A DNA stretch of 64,000 bases. Source: Flavobacteriales bacterium. Lineage in GTDB: Bacteria > Bacteroidota > Bacteroidia > Flavobacteriales_E > Vicingaceae. The DNA is taken from assembly GCA_029262875.1 (NCBI GenBank), contig JAJCYO010000115.1:1-64000 (forward strand). The letters are read 5' to 3'. Numbering within the stretch: the stretch's first letter is position 1; each line of letters opens with the position of its first letter. The translations under genes were made by a program, and so were the position numbers. This document shows positions 26,507-35,011 of this stretch, piece after piece. The notes under the pieces are model-generated. The model was not told the origin of the DNA. It saw only the letters and a program-made list of their open reading frames with translations, and ran no database searches.

Positions 26507-27550
26507 TTATAAAATTGTTTCTTTAGGAATTAAAAGCAATGTTTTAACCCTGTTATCTTCATTAACTATCTCAAAAATCGCTTTTCCTCCGTACATAAGT
26601 TTTAACCGTTGAACTGTATTTACAAGCCCAAATCCAGTCTCCGATTTCATGTTTTTATCATAAAATCCACTATTGTAAATAACAATTTTAAGTTGATCTT
26701 TCTCTATTGATGAATTAATTTCAATGGTACCGCCTTCAGGCAATTTAGAGGTTCCATGCTTAATCCCGTTCTCTACTAAGGTTTGAATCATTAGTGGAGG
26801 TAATAAAAACATTTCTGTCTCAACTTCTATATTTCTTTTAATGGTTAACCGCTCTTCGAACCTTGTTTTTTCTAACCCTAAATAATCATTTACCAATTTC
26901 ATTTCATCGCCCAAAGAGATTAACTTTTGCCTCCCCATCAATAAAGAATTTCTAAGCACATTAGATAATTGTGTAATCGCTTCCTTTGCTAATGTTGGGT
27001 CTTCATTTATCAAAGCCCTTATACTATTCATCGAATTAAATATGAAATGGGGATTTAACTGAGATTTCAGTTTATTTAATTCTATTTCATTCTTAGCTGC
27101 TTGCCATTTTAAATTCTTTATCTCTTCTTTCTTATAGTTGGTTACGAAATGGAATAAGAAATAAAGTAATGACCAGATCAGATACAACAACGTCCAGCTA
27201 ATAATAGATGGAAATGCTTCTGTTAGATTAAATTCATAGGCATGTTGGACAATTAATCGTTCAATAATGATTGATTTTAAAAAGTAAACCAATACCCCTG
27301 AAATTAAAGTACCTAATAGAATTCTTGGAATTAGACGAGGTATGTTAAACCTCATCCAATTCAATTTAATTATGATTAATCGAAATGCGTGAGATACTGA
27401 CAAGCCTATTAGAAAGATTGACAATAAGCTATAAATTAACTCCGCGCTTAAAGGTTTGTTTGTTAAAATATTAAAGACCCCAACAACAAAAGCATACAGC
27501 AGCCACCCTACTATTTGAGAACCCCAGTATAACCTTTTTTTATTGAGCAT
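26507..27550 (-). CDS. LytS/YehU-type sensor histidine kinase
   Basis: A 347-residue membrane kinase. It has four hydrophobic helices (about 13-30, 38-58, 75-95 and 115-137), a short coiled linker, and the His_kinase domain with the phosphoacceptor His168 in LNPHFIFNSMNSIR, then a HATPase domain with VENGIKHG and GFGLVNTVQRL. This architecture regularly pairs with LytTR regulators, as here. The start is 37 bases after the M61 peptidase stop, so the pair may be cotranscribed with it. The signal sensed is not apparent. Confidence 0.92.
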   Translation of the reverse strand: MLNKKRLYWGSQIVGWLLYAFVVGVFNILTNKPLSAELIYSLLSIFLIGLSVSHAFRLIIIKLNWMRFNIPRLIPRILLGTLISGVLVYFLKSIIIERLIVQHAYEFNLTEAFPSIISWTLLYLIWSLLYFLFHFVTNYKKEEIKNLKWQAAKNEIELNKLKSQLNPHFIFNSMNSIRALINEDPTLAKEAITQLSNVLRNSLLMGRQKLISLGDEMKLVNDYLGLEKTRFEERLTIKRNIEVETEMFLLPPLMIQTLVENGIKHGTSKLPEGGTIEINSSIEKDQLKIVIYNSGFYDKNMKSETGFGLVNTVQRLKLMYGGKAIFEIVNEDNRVKTLLLIPKETIL

Positions 27551-27587
27551 GCAGTTAGAATAACGATGAAAAAACTAAAATTACAAA

Positions 27588-29426
27588 TTATTGTTTTTGG
27601 CCTAACCAAGCATTTCTTAATTGTAATTGCTTTTCGGTTGCTTTATCGTTAAATTCAATTAAGTATTTTTTCTTTTTTTCTACTAAAATTGCTTTTGATT
27701 TCATTTTTTTCTCTTTCAATTTCCCTTTTTCTTTTCTTGAAACTACAACTTCAACTTTATCCCCAGGCTTAGTATTCTTTTTAAAATCATCTAACTGTTC
27801 TTGTACTTTACTTATGTCTATTTTAACACCATTAACAGCAACAAGTTCATCATTGGTTTTATACCCCATAGACTTGCCAAACTCATTTACATTTCCCATA
27901 TCAGCAACAAATAAACGTTGGGTCTCTGGATTATAACTTAACAAAATCCCTCCTAAAGTTATTTCTTTAACAGTGATGTCTTTCTTAAAAGTAACCCCAA
28001 CTCTTTTTAAAACGTCTTCAAGAGGAAGCTCCGCTTTTCCTTCAACATACTTAGTGAAAAACTCTCGTATTTCTGGCGAAGACAATTCTGCAATTTTATC
28101 AAAAAGTTTATCATCTGTAAATGATTTATATTTACCATATTCTTTAGATAACATTGCCATCATATCTTTAGTTCCAATTTCACCGTTAGACTGATCTCTC
28201 AATAAAATATCCAAACACATTCCTATTAATGCTCCTTTTTGGTAAACATTTCCATACTGACTTTCATGTTCATCTAAACAACCTAAACTCATTTCAGTAA
28301 ATGGAAGGTTATCTTTAAACCTATTTGCTCCAGCCAGTTTTTCTTCAATTACACCTAAATATTCTTCTGGAGTTTGCATCCCTCCATAAACCTGCACATG
28401 ACCAGCAAAGTACTCTGTTACTCCTTCGTACATCCATAAATGTTTAGACATTTTCGGGTTGATATAATCAAAATCTCCAATTTCTTCTGAATGGATATTA
28501 AGTGGTGTTACGATATGGAAAAATTCGTGCGCGGCAACTCTAACAATAAATCCAGACAACTGTTCTGCCGGCATTTCTGGTAAATAATAAAACGAAGAGT
28601 AAGAGTGCTCCAATGCTCCACTTCCTCCAGAACCACTTGCTCCTGCATATAAATAAATAATAAATGCATATTTATCTACTGGTAGTGTCCCTCCTAAATA
28701 ATCTTTTTGTAATTCTAAAATTTCTTTAATGTCCTCAGAAATTTCTAATGCTGTTGCTGCTTTATTTTTAGAATAAACAGAAATTAAAATATCGGCACCA
28801 CCAACTTTAAAAGTTAAGGTATCTGGTGCATTATACATAATTGGAGCATCAACTAAATCCATATAGTTATCAGTTGTAAATTGATCTACATTTCCTGTGG
28901 TTTTAATTGTTGTTAATCCTGTTGAACCGTAGAAATTATCTGGTCGAGTAACATTAACCTCATACTTTAAATGCTTCATCTCATCAAAATAGCCAAAGAA
29001 ACCATGGTTGTTTAAAACGACATTGGCATCTTTTTCAATGTTTGTTCCTCCTGGTTCAAAAACCAATTCATCCACATTTGCATCCCAAGTATCCTCTACC
29101 CAATAGCTAATTTTTGTTAGCATTTTTGCATTTTCAATTTCCCATCTGTTTTTATCCAATTGAGTTATACTTAGGCTTCTCCCGTCTTTATCAAACGCTT
29201 CAAAATCCATTGCGTATTGTCCAAAATCATATATATGATACGTTCCCGGAACTATCTTAGGGATGTTATAAATGATTTTATCGGTTTTAATTTCCGGAGT
29301 CGTTAAACTCACCTGAATAAGGTCACTGCTTATTTTATTTAAATCTAAATAAAATTGATACTTATCGTTTTGACCAAATCCACTTAATCCTACAATTATT
29401 AATAATGCACTTAAAATACTTTTCAT
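27588..29426 (-). CDS. M61 family peptidase with PDZ domain
   Basis: A 612-residue secreted metallopeptidase of the glycyl aminopeptidase (M61) family. After a signal peptide (MKSILSALLIIVGLSGFGQ) there is a beta-rich N-terminal domain, then the catalytic domain with HEFFH at 300-304 and the third zinc ligand region EGVTEY at 334-339. A PDZ domain lies near 480-560 (GYKTNDELVAVNGVKID). A Lys-rich C-terminus follows. M61 enzymes remove N-terminal residues from peptides; the physiological substrate is unknown. It lies upstream of the kinase/regulator pair. Confidence 0.9.
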   Translation of the reverse strand: MKSILSALLIIVGLSGFGQNDKYQFYLDLNKISSDLIQVSLTTPEIKTDKIIYNIPKIVPGTYHIYDFGQYAMDFEAFDKDGRSLSITQLDKNRWEIENAKMLTKISYWVEDTWDANVDELVFEPGGTNIEKDANVVLNNHGFFGYFDEMKHLKYEVNVTRPDNFYGSTGLTTIKTTGNVDQFTTDNYMDLVDAPIMYNAPDTLTFKVGGADILISVYSKNKAATALEISEDIKEILELQKDYLGGTLPVDKYAFIIYLYAGASGSGGSGALEHSYSSFYYLPEMPAEQLSGFIVRVAAHEFFHIVTPLNIHSEEIGDFDYINPKMSKHLWMYEGVTEYFAGHVQVYGGMQTPEEYLGVIEEKLAGANRFKDNLPFTEMSLGCLDEHESQYGNVYQKGALIGMCLDILLRDQSNGEIGTKDMMAMLSKEYGKYKSFTDDKLFDKIAELSSPEIREFFTKYVEGKAELPLEDVLKRVGVTFKKDITVKEITLGGILLSYNPETQRLFVADMGNVNEFGKSMGYKTNDELVAVNGVKIDISKVQEQLDDFKKNTKPGDKVEVVVSRKEKGKLKEKKMKSKAILVEKKKKYLIEFNDKATEKQLQLRNAWLGQKQ

Positions 29427-29448
29427 CTCTTTCTTTTTTATATGTAAA

Positions 29449-29456
29449 CAAATGTA
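29449..29456 (-). promoter_or_regulatory. Probable -7 box for the M61 peptidase gene
   Basis: The minus strand reads TACATTTG, matching TAnnTTTG, with the start codon 23 bases downstream. No TTG partner is evident. Confidence 0.4.
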
Positions 29457-29524
29457 TTTATGTTTGAGTTAACTTTACACCTTTTTTACATCAGTGGTAT
29501 ATTTAATCCACTAAAGGCTTTTTT

Positions 29525-30115
29525 ATGAATTATTTAGCACATTTTTATTTGTCTGATTATGATGAAAACCTAATAATAGGTAATTATATTGCTGATGATG
29601 TAAAAGGAAAGGCATATTTAAATTACCCCGAAGAGATCCAAAAGGGAATATTACTCCACAGAAAAATTGATGATTTTACCGATAGTCACGATATTGTTTT
29701 TAACAGTAAAGGGATTATACGTCACCATCAAAAAAAGTATACTCCTGTAGTTATGGATGTGTTTTACGACTATTTTTTAGCAAAAGATTGGGAGATTCAT
29801 TCGGAAGATGAACTCAAGGGTTTTACTATTTTTGTTTATAAAACATTATTCAAAAACCTAAAACATCTCCCTACAAAAAGTCAGCTTCGATTATCTTTTA
29901 TGGCTAAGAGCAATTGGTTATATAATTACCGAAATATAAAAGGTATTGATAGCGCATTAACTGGTTTATCGAAAAGAACTAACTATGAGAATAATATGGC
30001 TCAAGCTCATATTATTTTAAAAGAAAAAGAAGATTCTTTAAGTGCTGATTTTAACGCATTTTTTCCTGAGTTAAAGACATTTGTATTTGATGAAATAAAA
30101 AAGGGAACTAAGTAG
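29525..30115 (+). CDS. acpH: Acyl carrier protein phosphodiesterase
   Basis: Family DUF479/AcpH, 196 residues. The opening MNYLAHFYLSDYDENLIIGNYIADDVKG, especially NYLAHFYLS and GNYIADDVKG, and the metal-binding histidine/aspartate set around LLHRKIDDFTDSH identify the HD-related AcpH fold. In E. coli it removes phosphopantetheine from acyl carrier protein. It is a single-gene unit, divergent from the M61 gene, and its stop codon sits inside the terminator hairpin. Confidence 0.87.
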   Translation: MNYLAHFYLSDYDENLIIGNYIADDVKGKAYLNYPEEIQKGILLHRKIDDFTDSHDIVFNSKGIIRHHQKKYTPVVMDVFYDYFLAKDWEIHSEDELKGFTIFVYKTLFKNLKHLPTKSQLRLSFMAKSNWLYNYRNIKGIDSALTGLSKRTNYENNMAQAHIILKEKEDSLSADFNAFFPELKTFVFDEIKKGTK

Positions 30116-30128
30116 TAGTTCCCTTTTT
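30098..30128. terminator. Bidirectional terminator overlapping the acpH stop
   Basis: GGGAACTA-AGTAG-TAGTTCCC (30103-30123) with an A-run before and a T-run after. The hairpin includes the last codons and stop of acpH and also serves the convergent lipoprotein gene. Confidence 0.82.
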
Positions 30129-30148
30129 AAATCTTAGTTAAATTCGTT

Positions 30149-31012
30149 CTACCACATCTGAACGTTATAGACGTTTCCATTTATGGTTACTGTTGCTTGG
30201 TTATCACAAGCACCTGTCCCAAAATCTACTGTTCTTGTAGCAAATCCTTGAGGAACTACATCTAATGAACCACTAACAACCCATCTACAACAAACCTCTT
30301 TTCTTAATGGGGCAGTTATATTTACAGCATAAGCCAATCCATTTCTATTAACTCCACTTCCTGATCCTGTTATCAAATAAACATCATCACAAATACCAGC
30401 TAATCCGTTGGTAAAAAGAGTTGTAGAATCTCCTTCTATCCATTCATTCGTTCTTGTTGATGACCATGTCAACGTTGTATTGTCAGTATAAGTAATTACT
30501 GCATTGTTAACATCTACAATGTATTCTAAATTGTTATTGACATTATATCCGTCATTCGTTAATGTTTTTGTTCCTTCAACTTTTACATCATTGATGTGAT
30601 AGTTTTGTGTTTGAACTGTTAAAACACTTCCCAAATTTCTATACCTGTCAGATAGGGTAACGGTTAATTTTCCTCTTCTATTAATACCATAGGCTCCTTG
30701 ACAATTTGTAGGTCCAAAATCAATTTCCATTACTTTTGGCCAAGTTGTATCACCCCATGCTGGAGATATACTAACTGTTGCACACCCACCAAAGGAGTAA
30801 GCTGAGGATCCCGCTGTTCTTGCAGATTGCCCTTCATCATCAGCAGCCTCTTCAACTACTTTTTTAATGTCTGCAAATAAATTTTCTGCTGCACTATTGT
30901 CTTTAGAAGAAATGGTAGAATTATCCACTACGGTTGTTTCATCTTTTTTACATCCAAACATTACTAAAAATGTTGTCAATGTAATTACGGTTATTAGTTT
31001 GTTATTTTTCAT
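30149..31012 (-). CDS. Lipoprotein of unknown function
   Basis: A 287-residue lipoprotein: signal MKNNKLITVITLTTFLVMFGCKK, with the lipobox ending MFGC. I use ATG 31012; the longer reading from 31060 puts 16 residues before the signal. After a Ser/Asp-rich linker the mature part is beta-rich with many Thr, Asn and Gly residues and three scattered cysteine pairs or singles, including the CCRW motif in the C-terminal third. No domain family was recognised. It is a monocistronic unit ending at the terminator shared with acpH. Confidence 0.72.
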   Translation of the reverse strand: MKNNKLITVITLTTFLVMFGCKKDETTVVDNSTISSKDNSAAENLFADIKKVVEEAADDEGQSARTAGSSAYSFGGCATVSISPAWGDTTWPKVMEIDFGPTNCQGAYGINRRGKLTVTLSDRYRNLGSVLTVQTQNYHINDVKVEGTKTLTNDGYNVNNNLEYIVDVNNAVITYTDNTTLTWSSTRTNEWIEGDSTTLFTNGLAGICDDVYLITGSGSGVNRNGLAYAVNITAPLRKEVCCRWVVSGSLDVVPQGFATRTVDFGTGACDNQATVTINGNVYNVQMW

Positions 31013-31152
31013 GGTCAAAAAAGTTTTAGGTTCTAAAATTACATATTTTCTGTTAATCAATAAAATATATCAAAACGTCTGCCAAAAATTAAGATTGGTC
31101 TAACTTTTTGCTTTTATAGCCTTCTCGATGTAACAAAACTTGATTTTTTACG

Positions 31153-31160
31153 TATATTTG
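31153..31160 (+). promoter_or_regulatory. Probable -7 box for the secreted protein gene at 31185
   Basis: TATATTTG is a perfect TAnnTTTG. It lies downstream of an upstream TTG codon at 31140 and so supports the ATG at 31185 as the true start. Confidence 0.5.
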
Positions 31161-31184
31161 ACTGATACCTATAAACCTTTAGTT

Positions 31185-31610
31185 ATGAAAAAATTAATCC
31201 TATTATTAGCCGTATTACTCCCAGTGGTATTCTTTGCTCAAAGCTCAAGAGATATTAATACTGTCATCCAGAAAACGATTGATTTGCATGCTTTAAAGAA
31301 ACATTTTAATGAATCAGAAAAATCGGGAGAAACTCCTTTGATTATATTAAATGATGATAAAATCCCTAATAACTTAATCGTTTTTAAGTTTAATAAAAGG
31401 GTTAAAATAATGACTCCAGCGCAGCTTGAAACTTTCAAGTCTATATACAAAGGAAGTTTAGACAGCTACTTTGTTTTTGAAATTATGGAGTTTAAAGAAA
31501 ATGAGGTTACCATTAAAGCCGTTTTTAGAAAAACCGATAAAATTGCCATTAATGTAAGCATGAAAAAAGAGGATAAAAATTGGCTTGTTACCGAATCCTC
31601 TGCTGGGTAA
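31185..31610 (+). CDS. Secreted protein of unknown function
   Basis: A 141-residue protein with signal peptide MKKLILLLAVLLPVVFFAQ. The mature part is basic, alpha/beta, with no cysteines and no recognised domain. An upstream in-frame TTG at 31140 is rejected because the promoter box lies after it and the signal peptide would be displaced. It is followed 12 bases later by an Smr-domain gene and a small membrane protein, perhaps as one transcript. Confidence 0.7.
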   Translation: MKKLILLLAVLLPVVFFAQSSRDINTVIQKTIDLHALKKHFNESEKSGETPLIILNDDKIPNNLIVFKFNKRVKIMTPAQLETFKSIYKGSLDSYFVFEIMEFKENEVTIKAVFRKTDKIAINVSMKKEDKNWLVTESSAG

Positions 31611-31622
31611 TTTACTTTTCAA

Positions 31623-31877
31623 ATGGGCAAATTAAAGCTCGACCTTCACGACATTTATAATAAATCTCACCTTATTGATAAAGCATTAAATGATATTATC
31701 ATAGAGGCTATTGATAATAAAATTAAAACCATAGAAATAATTCCTGGTAAAGGTTCTGGTCAGCTCAAAAAGAAAGTTATTCGCTTTTTACAACAATCCC
31801 ACATTAAAAATAAATACCATAGAATAGATAAAGACAGTAAAAATTTTGGGCGTATTTTTGTTCACTTTAAACACTAA
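31623..31877 (+). CDS. Smr-domain protein
   Basis: An 84-residue protein that is almost only an Smr domain. The conserved LDLHDI near the N-terminus and GKGSGQLK (residues about 44-51) are the two signature motifs (LDLHG-like and GxGxxxLK). Stand-alone Smr domains act as nucleases on DNA or RNA; the MutS2-linked version is absent here. Only two bases separate it from the next small membrane gene. Confidence 0.85.
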   Translation: MGKLKLDLHDIYNKSHLIDKALNDIIIEAIDNKIKTIEIIPGKGSGQLKKKVIRFLQQSHIKNKYHRIDKDSKNFGRIFVHFKH

Positions 31878-31879
31878 AT

Positions 31880-32065
31880 ATGTTTTCAAAAGGTAAGTTA
31901 ATCTTCGCTTTAGTATTTATTATCTGTTTTATAATAATGATTGGGTATCAATACTATAAGGATAGCCAAAAGAATAAAGCACTATTCAAAGGAACCTACT
32001 GGGTATTAATAGCTGTTGTTGCTGTAATGGTTGGGTATGTGCTTTTTAACAAAGCAATCAACTAG
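31880..32065 (+). CDS. Small two-helix membrane protein
   Basis: A 61-residue protein with two hydrophobic helices (about 7-24 and 38-56) joined by a short basic loop (YYKDSQKNKALFKG). Close spacing to the Smr gene and a good start codon support it as real. No function is known. Its stop codon overlaps that of the convergent dsbD by three bases. Confidence 0.65.
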   Translation: MFSKGKLIFALVFIICFIIMIGYQYYKDSQKNKALFKGTYWVLIAVVAVMVGYVLFNKAIN

Positions 32066-34104
32066 TCCATACTTTGAAACGCTTGTAATCCACAATTTAA
32101 GTAATCCTTATACTCATCTACATCTGGTGTATATCCTATAGGATTTCCTAATAAATGTCCATCTGGACTCAACATGACATAATAAGGTTGAGAGTTGTTG
32201 TTAAAAACATGGGTCTGAAACGTTGACCATTTATTACCAATCGTTCTAATTTTCTTTACCCTCTTTTTTCCTTCACTTTCGAATTCAAAAACTCCCTGTT
32301 TTTCTGCTGGAAGCTCAACTTTATCATCGACATAAAGTGAAACCAAAATAAAATCTTTTTCCAGTTTTTCTTTAATTGCTTCATCTGTCCAAACAGTTTC
32401 TTCCATCTTTCTACAATTAACACAAGCCCAACCTGTAAAATCTATTAGCAAAGGTTTATTCTGCTTTATTGACTCTTCCATTGCTAATTCATAATCAGTA
32501 AACTCTGAATGAAAACTATCGTTATCATACCAACTGTAAAAAGAAGGTGGCGGAAAGCCACTTAGTAAGTTATGATTCCATGGTGAATTTTTCATCACTC
32601 CAGGTGCAATGTAAATGGTAAAACCAATTATTAGCGAAGCAAAGATTATTCTAAACTTTGAAAATTTACCAATTGGTGAATCATGAGGAAACTTAATCCA
32701 ACCTATTAAATAAAAGGATAGTCCTACACCTACTAATGTCCATATTAAAAAGAACGTTTCTCTTTTAATTAAACCCCATTGCTCTACTAAATCGGCATTG
32801 GATAAAAACTTCAGCGCTAACGCTATTTCAACAAATCCTAAAACTACTTTAACTGAATTTAACCATCCTCCAGATTGAGGTAGCTTATTCATAAAACTTG
32901 GGAAAGCGGCAAACACCGCAAACGGCAATCCTAATGCTATCCCAAAGCCACTCATTGCAGCACTAATTGGCCAAGGTCCATTTTTTAATGCACTTCCTAG
33001 TACGGTACCTAAAATAGGGCCTGTACACGAGAAAGAAACTAAAGCCAATGTTAATGCCATGAAAAATATACCTAACACTCCTCCTATGTTTGAAGCAGAA
33101 TCAGCCTTGTTACTAAACTTGCTCGGTAATGTAATTTCAAAATAACCAAAGAAGGAAATAGCAAAGACAACAAAGACAACAAAGAATAGAACATTTAACC
33201 AGACACTCGTTGCTACCTCACTCAATACGGCAGGGTCTGCATTAAAATGAAAAGGGACACTTAATAAAGCATAAATAAGAAAGATGAAAAAGCCATACAA
33301 GATTGCTTTACCTATACCACTTGAGCCTCCGTCCCCTTTTGTAAAGAAACTTACCGTAAGTGGTATCATTGGAAAAACACAAGGGGTTAACAATGCAATT
33401 AAACCACCTATAAAGCCAAATAAAAAGACTAACCAAACATTGCTAATAGACTTCTTTTCTCCACAGTCTCCTATAGGGTGCTCCAAATCCATATTGGGTA
33501 TTCCTGGAATAATTTCACTTATTTCTAATTTATTAGAAGTAGTATCGACAGGTTCAACAACTACCACCGCAGTATCTACGGTATCTCCATTTTCTGAATT
33601 AACGTCTCCACATCCTTTTACTTTTACACTAAACTCAGCATCATAAGGTGGCAAACAAAAAGCTGCCTCTCCATCTACCTCTTCCTTACAGGTTTGAAAT
33701 GAAAACCTTCCTTTTAATGTAAAGTCATTAGCAGACAAAACTTTTATCTTCCTTCTTAACGTAATCGTTTTAGAATGCTGGTAGATTTCATCTTTTGTTA
33801 TGTCATCAACATAAAATTCTGGTTTAGGCTCAACAATTTTTCCTATAATTTCATAATTAGATGACTCTTCTGGCTCCACTTCCACCGGTATTAGCCATGA
33901 TCCTTCGGGCAAATTAGCTGCATAAACATGCCAATGTTCTATCATGGTTATTTTCCCTACAATGGTAGCATCACAACCATTTTGCTCAATACTGAACTCC
34001 CAACTCACCTTATCTTCTGGATAATTAATTTGAGCGTCAGCGCCACTAATCAATAGCAATAATGCAACTACTGGTAACAAGAAGTATTTCTTAACTAATT
34101 TCAT
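32062..34104 (-). CDS. dsbD: Thiol:disulfide interchange protein DsbD
   Basis: Moves reducing power from cytoplasmic thioredoxin to the periplasm, supporting disulfide isomerisation and cytochrome c maturation; the cytochromes of the act operon would be clients. From ATG 34104 it has 680 residues: a signal peptide, an N-terminal DsbD-like beta domain, a membrane domain with redox cysteines in LLTPCVFPMIP and SFSCTGPI, and a C-terminal thioredoxin domain with CVNC at 561-564 (WACVNCRK). The longer reading from 34134 is rejected because that codon lies in the -7 box at 34132-34139. Confidence 0.92.
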   Translation of the reverse strand: MKLVKKYFLLPVVALLLLISGADAQINYPEDKVSWEFSIEQNGCDATIVGKITMIEHWHVYAANLPEGSWLIPVEVEPEESSNYEIIGKIVEPKPEFYVDDITKDEIYQHSKTITLRRKIKVLSANDFTLKGRFSFQTCKEEVDGEAAFCLPPYDAEFSVKVKGCGDVNSENGDTVDTAVVVVEPVDTTSNKLEISEIIPGIPNMDLEHPIGDCGEKKSISNVWLVFLFGFIGGLIALLTPCVFPMIPLTVSFFTKGDGGSSGIGKAILYGFFIFLIYALLSVPFHFNADPAVLSEVATSVWLNVLFFVVFVVFAISFFGYFEITLPSKFSNKADSASNIGGVLGIFFMALTLALVSFSCTGPILGTVLGSALKNGPWPISAAMSGFGIALGLPFAVFAAFPSFMNKLPQSGGWLNSVKVVLGFVEIALALKFLSNADLVEQWGLIKRETFFLIWTLVGVGLSFYLIGWIKFPHDSPIGKFSKFRIIFASLIIGFTIYIAPGVMKNSPWNHNLLSGFPPPSFYSWYDNDSFHSEFTDYELAMEESIKQNKPLLIDFTGWACVNCRKMEETVWTDEAIKEKLEKDFILVSLYVDDKVELPAEKQGVFEFESEGKKRVKKIRTIGNKWSTFQTHVFNNNSQPYYVMLSPDGHLLGNPIGYTPDVDEYKDYLNCGLQAFQSMD

Positions 34105-34131
34105 CAATTCTTCATTATAATAATAGGATTC

Positions 34132-34139
34132 CAAAAATA
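34132..34139 (-). promoter_or_regulatory. Probable -7 box for dsbD
   Basis: The minus strand reads TATTTTTG, matching TAnnTTTG. A transcript from near 34125 fixes the start of dsbD at ATG 34104. Confidence 0.5.
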
Positions 34140-34220
34140 GGGATTTTAATTGGAGCTAAAAGGTAAGCTTTGGGACATAATTGTAATCTTAACTGTTAAA
34201 AATTCATAATTAGAAGACAT

Positions 34221-34252
34221 AAAAAAACCGAAACTAATTTTTAGTTTCGGTC
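34221..34252 (-). terminator. Terminator of the conserved hypothetical gene at 34274
   Basis: An 11 bp perfect stem (ACCGAAACTAA / TTAGTTTCGGT, 34227-34251, three-base loop); on the minus strand it is followed by a T-run. Confidence 0.87.
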
Positions 34253-34273
34253 TCGATGTATCTTTTGGTTATA

Positions 34274-34573
34274 TCAATAAAATTTTATTTCATGAATTCT
34301 CTCTATCGGGATTAATGTACCTTGTTTGAGAATGATGTTTTTTTCTGTCACTCCCCAAACAGTAGTTTCAACTTTTTTTAACCCTTCCATGTCCTCAAAA
34401 ATAATCTTGACTTTGAATTTTTTGTTATTTCCTAATTTCATGGCCCTAACAACTCTCCTCTTCCGTTCTAACTGTTTATTTTCTGAAAGTAGGACATCAC
34501 TTTTTGGAAAAGTTAATTGGGAGACATTTTCTTTGGCAACAAGCGTTGCAATCTTTGTAGCTATAGCGTTCAT
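34274..34573 (-). CDS. Conserved protein of unknown function
   Basis: A 99-residue protein without signal or membrane segment. The N-terminal half is basic (ENKQLERKRRVVRAMKLGNN); the C-terminal half looks like a small beta barrel (KKFKVKIIFEDMEGLKKVETTVWGVTEKNIILKQG, ending in IPIERIHEIKFY). The ending, with alternating strands and an IPI..I..I motif, resembles short proteins common in Flavobacteriales, but I know of no assigned function. It is a monocistronic unit with its own terminator. Confidence 0.75.
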   Translation of the reverse strand: MNAIATKIATLVAKENVSQLTFPKSDVLLSENKQLERKRRVVRAMKLGNNKKFKVKIIFEDMEGLKKVETTVWGVTEKNIILKQGTLIPIERIHEIKFY

Positions 34574-34690
34574 AAGTAAGGTAGTTTAGGTGTGAGCGGC
34601 ATTAAACCTCTATCATTAACGTTAAAGATAATAAAAAGTTTCGTTTAAACTAAGAAAATTTTGAGTCGTCAGGAATACTGGAAATCAAAC

Positions 34691-35011
34691 TTATTTTTCA
34701 AAAGAATATTCTCTTTCAACCTTTGCTATTCTAACTTTATAGCTCTTGTACCAATCCGATTTCCCTTTGTTTTGTGCCTCTTGATGATCTACATTGCTCT
34801 TCCATTTCTGAATGGATGCTAAACTGTCCCAATAAGAAACAGAAACTCCTAATAGATCTCTGGCTGTTTCAAAACCTAAAAACCCTGGTTGTATTTTCGC
34901 CAATTCATCCATTTTTTTAGCCATTACTTGATATGCTACATCATCATTTTCTCTTATCGAAGAAAAAATAACAGCATAATAAGGCGGTTGTGGAGTATTA
35001 GCTAAGCTCAT
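34691..35011 (-). CDS. Antibiotic biosynthesis monooxygenase (ABM) domain protein
   Basis: A 106-residue single-domain protein of the dimeric alpha-beta-barrel ABM group (YAVIFSSIRENDD near the start, PGFLGFETARD in the middle, YWDSLASIQKWKSNVDHQEAQ late). The YWxSxxSIxxWKxxxxHxxAQ pattern is typical of small stress-related members. Start and the cystathionine beta-synthase stop share one base (TAATG), so translation is coupled. The reaction and substrate are unknown. Confidence 0.85.
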   Translation of the reverse strand: MSLANTPQPPYYAVIFSSIRENDDVAYQVMAKKMDELAKIQPGFLGFETARDLLGVSVSYWDSLASIQKWKSNVDHQEAQNKGKSDWYKSYKVRIAKVEREYSFEK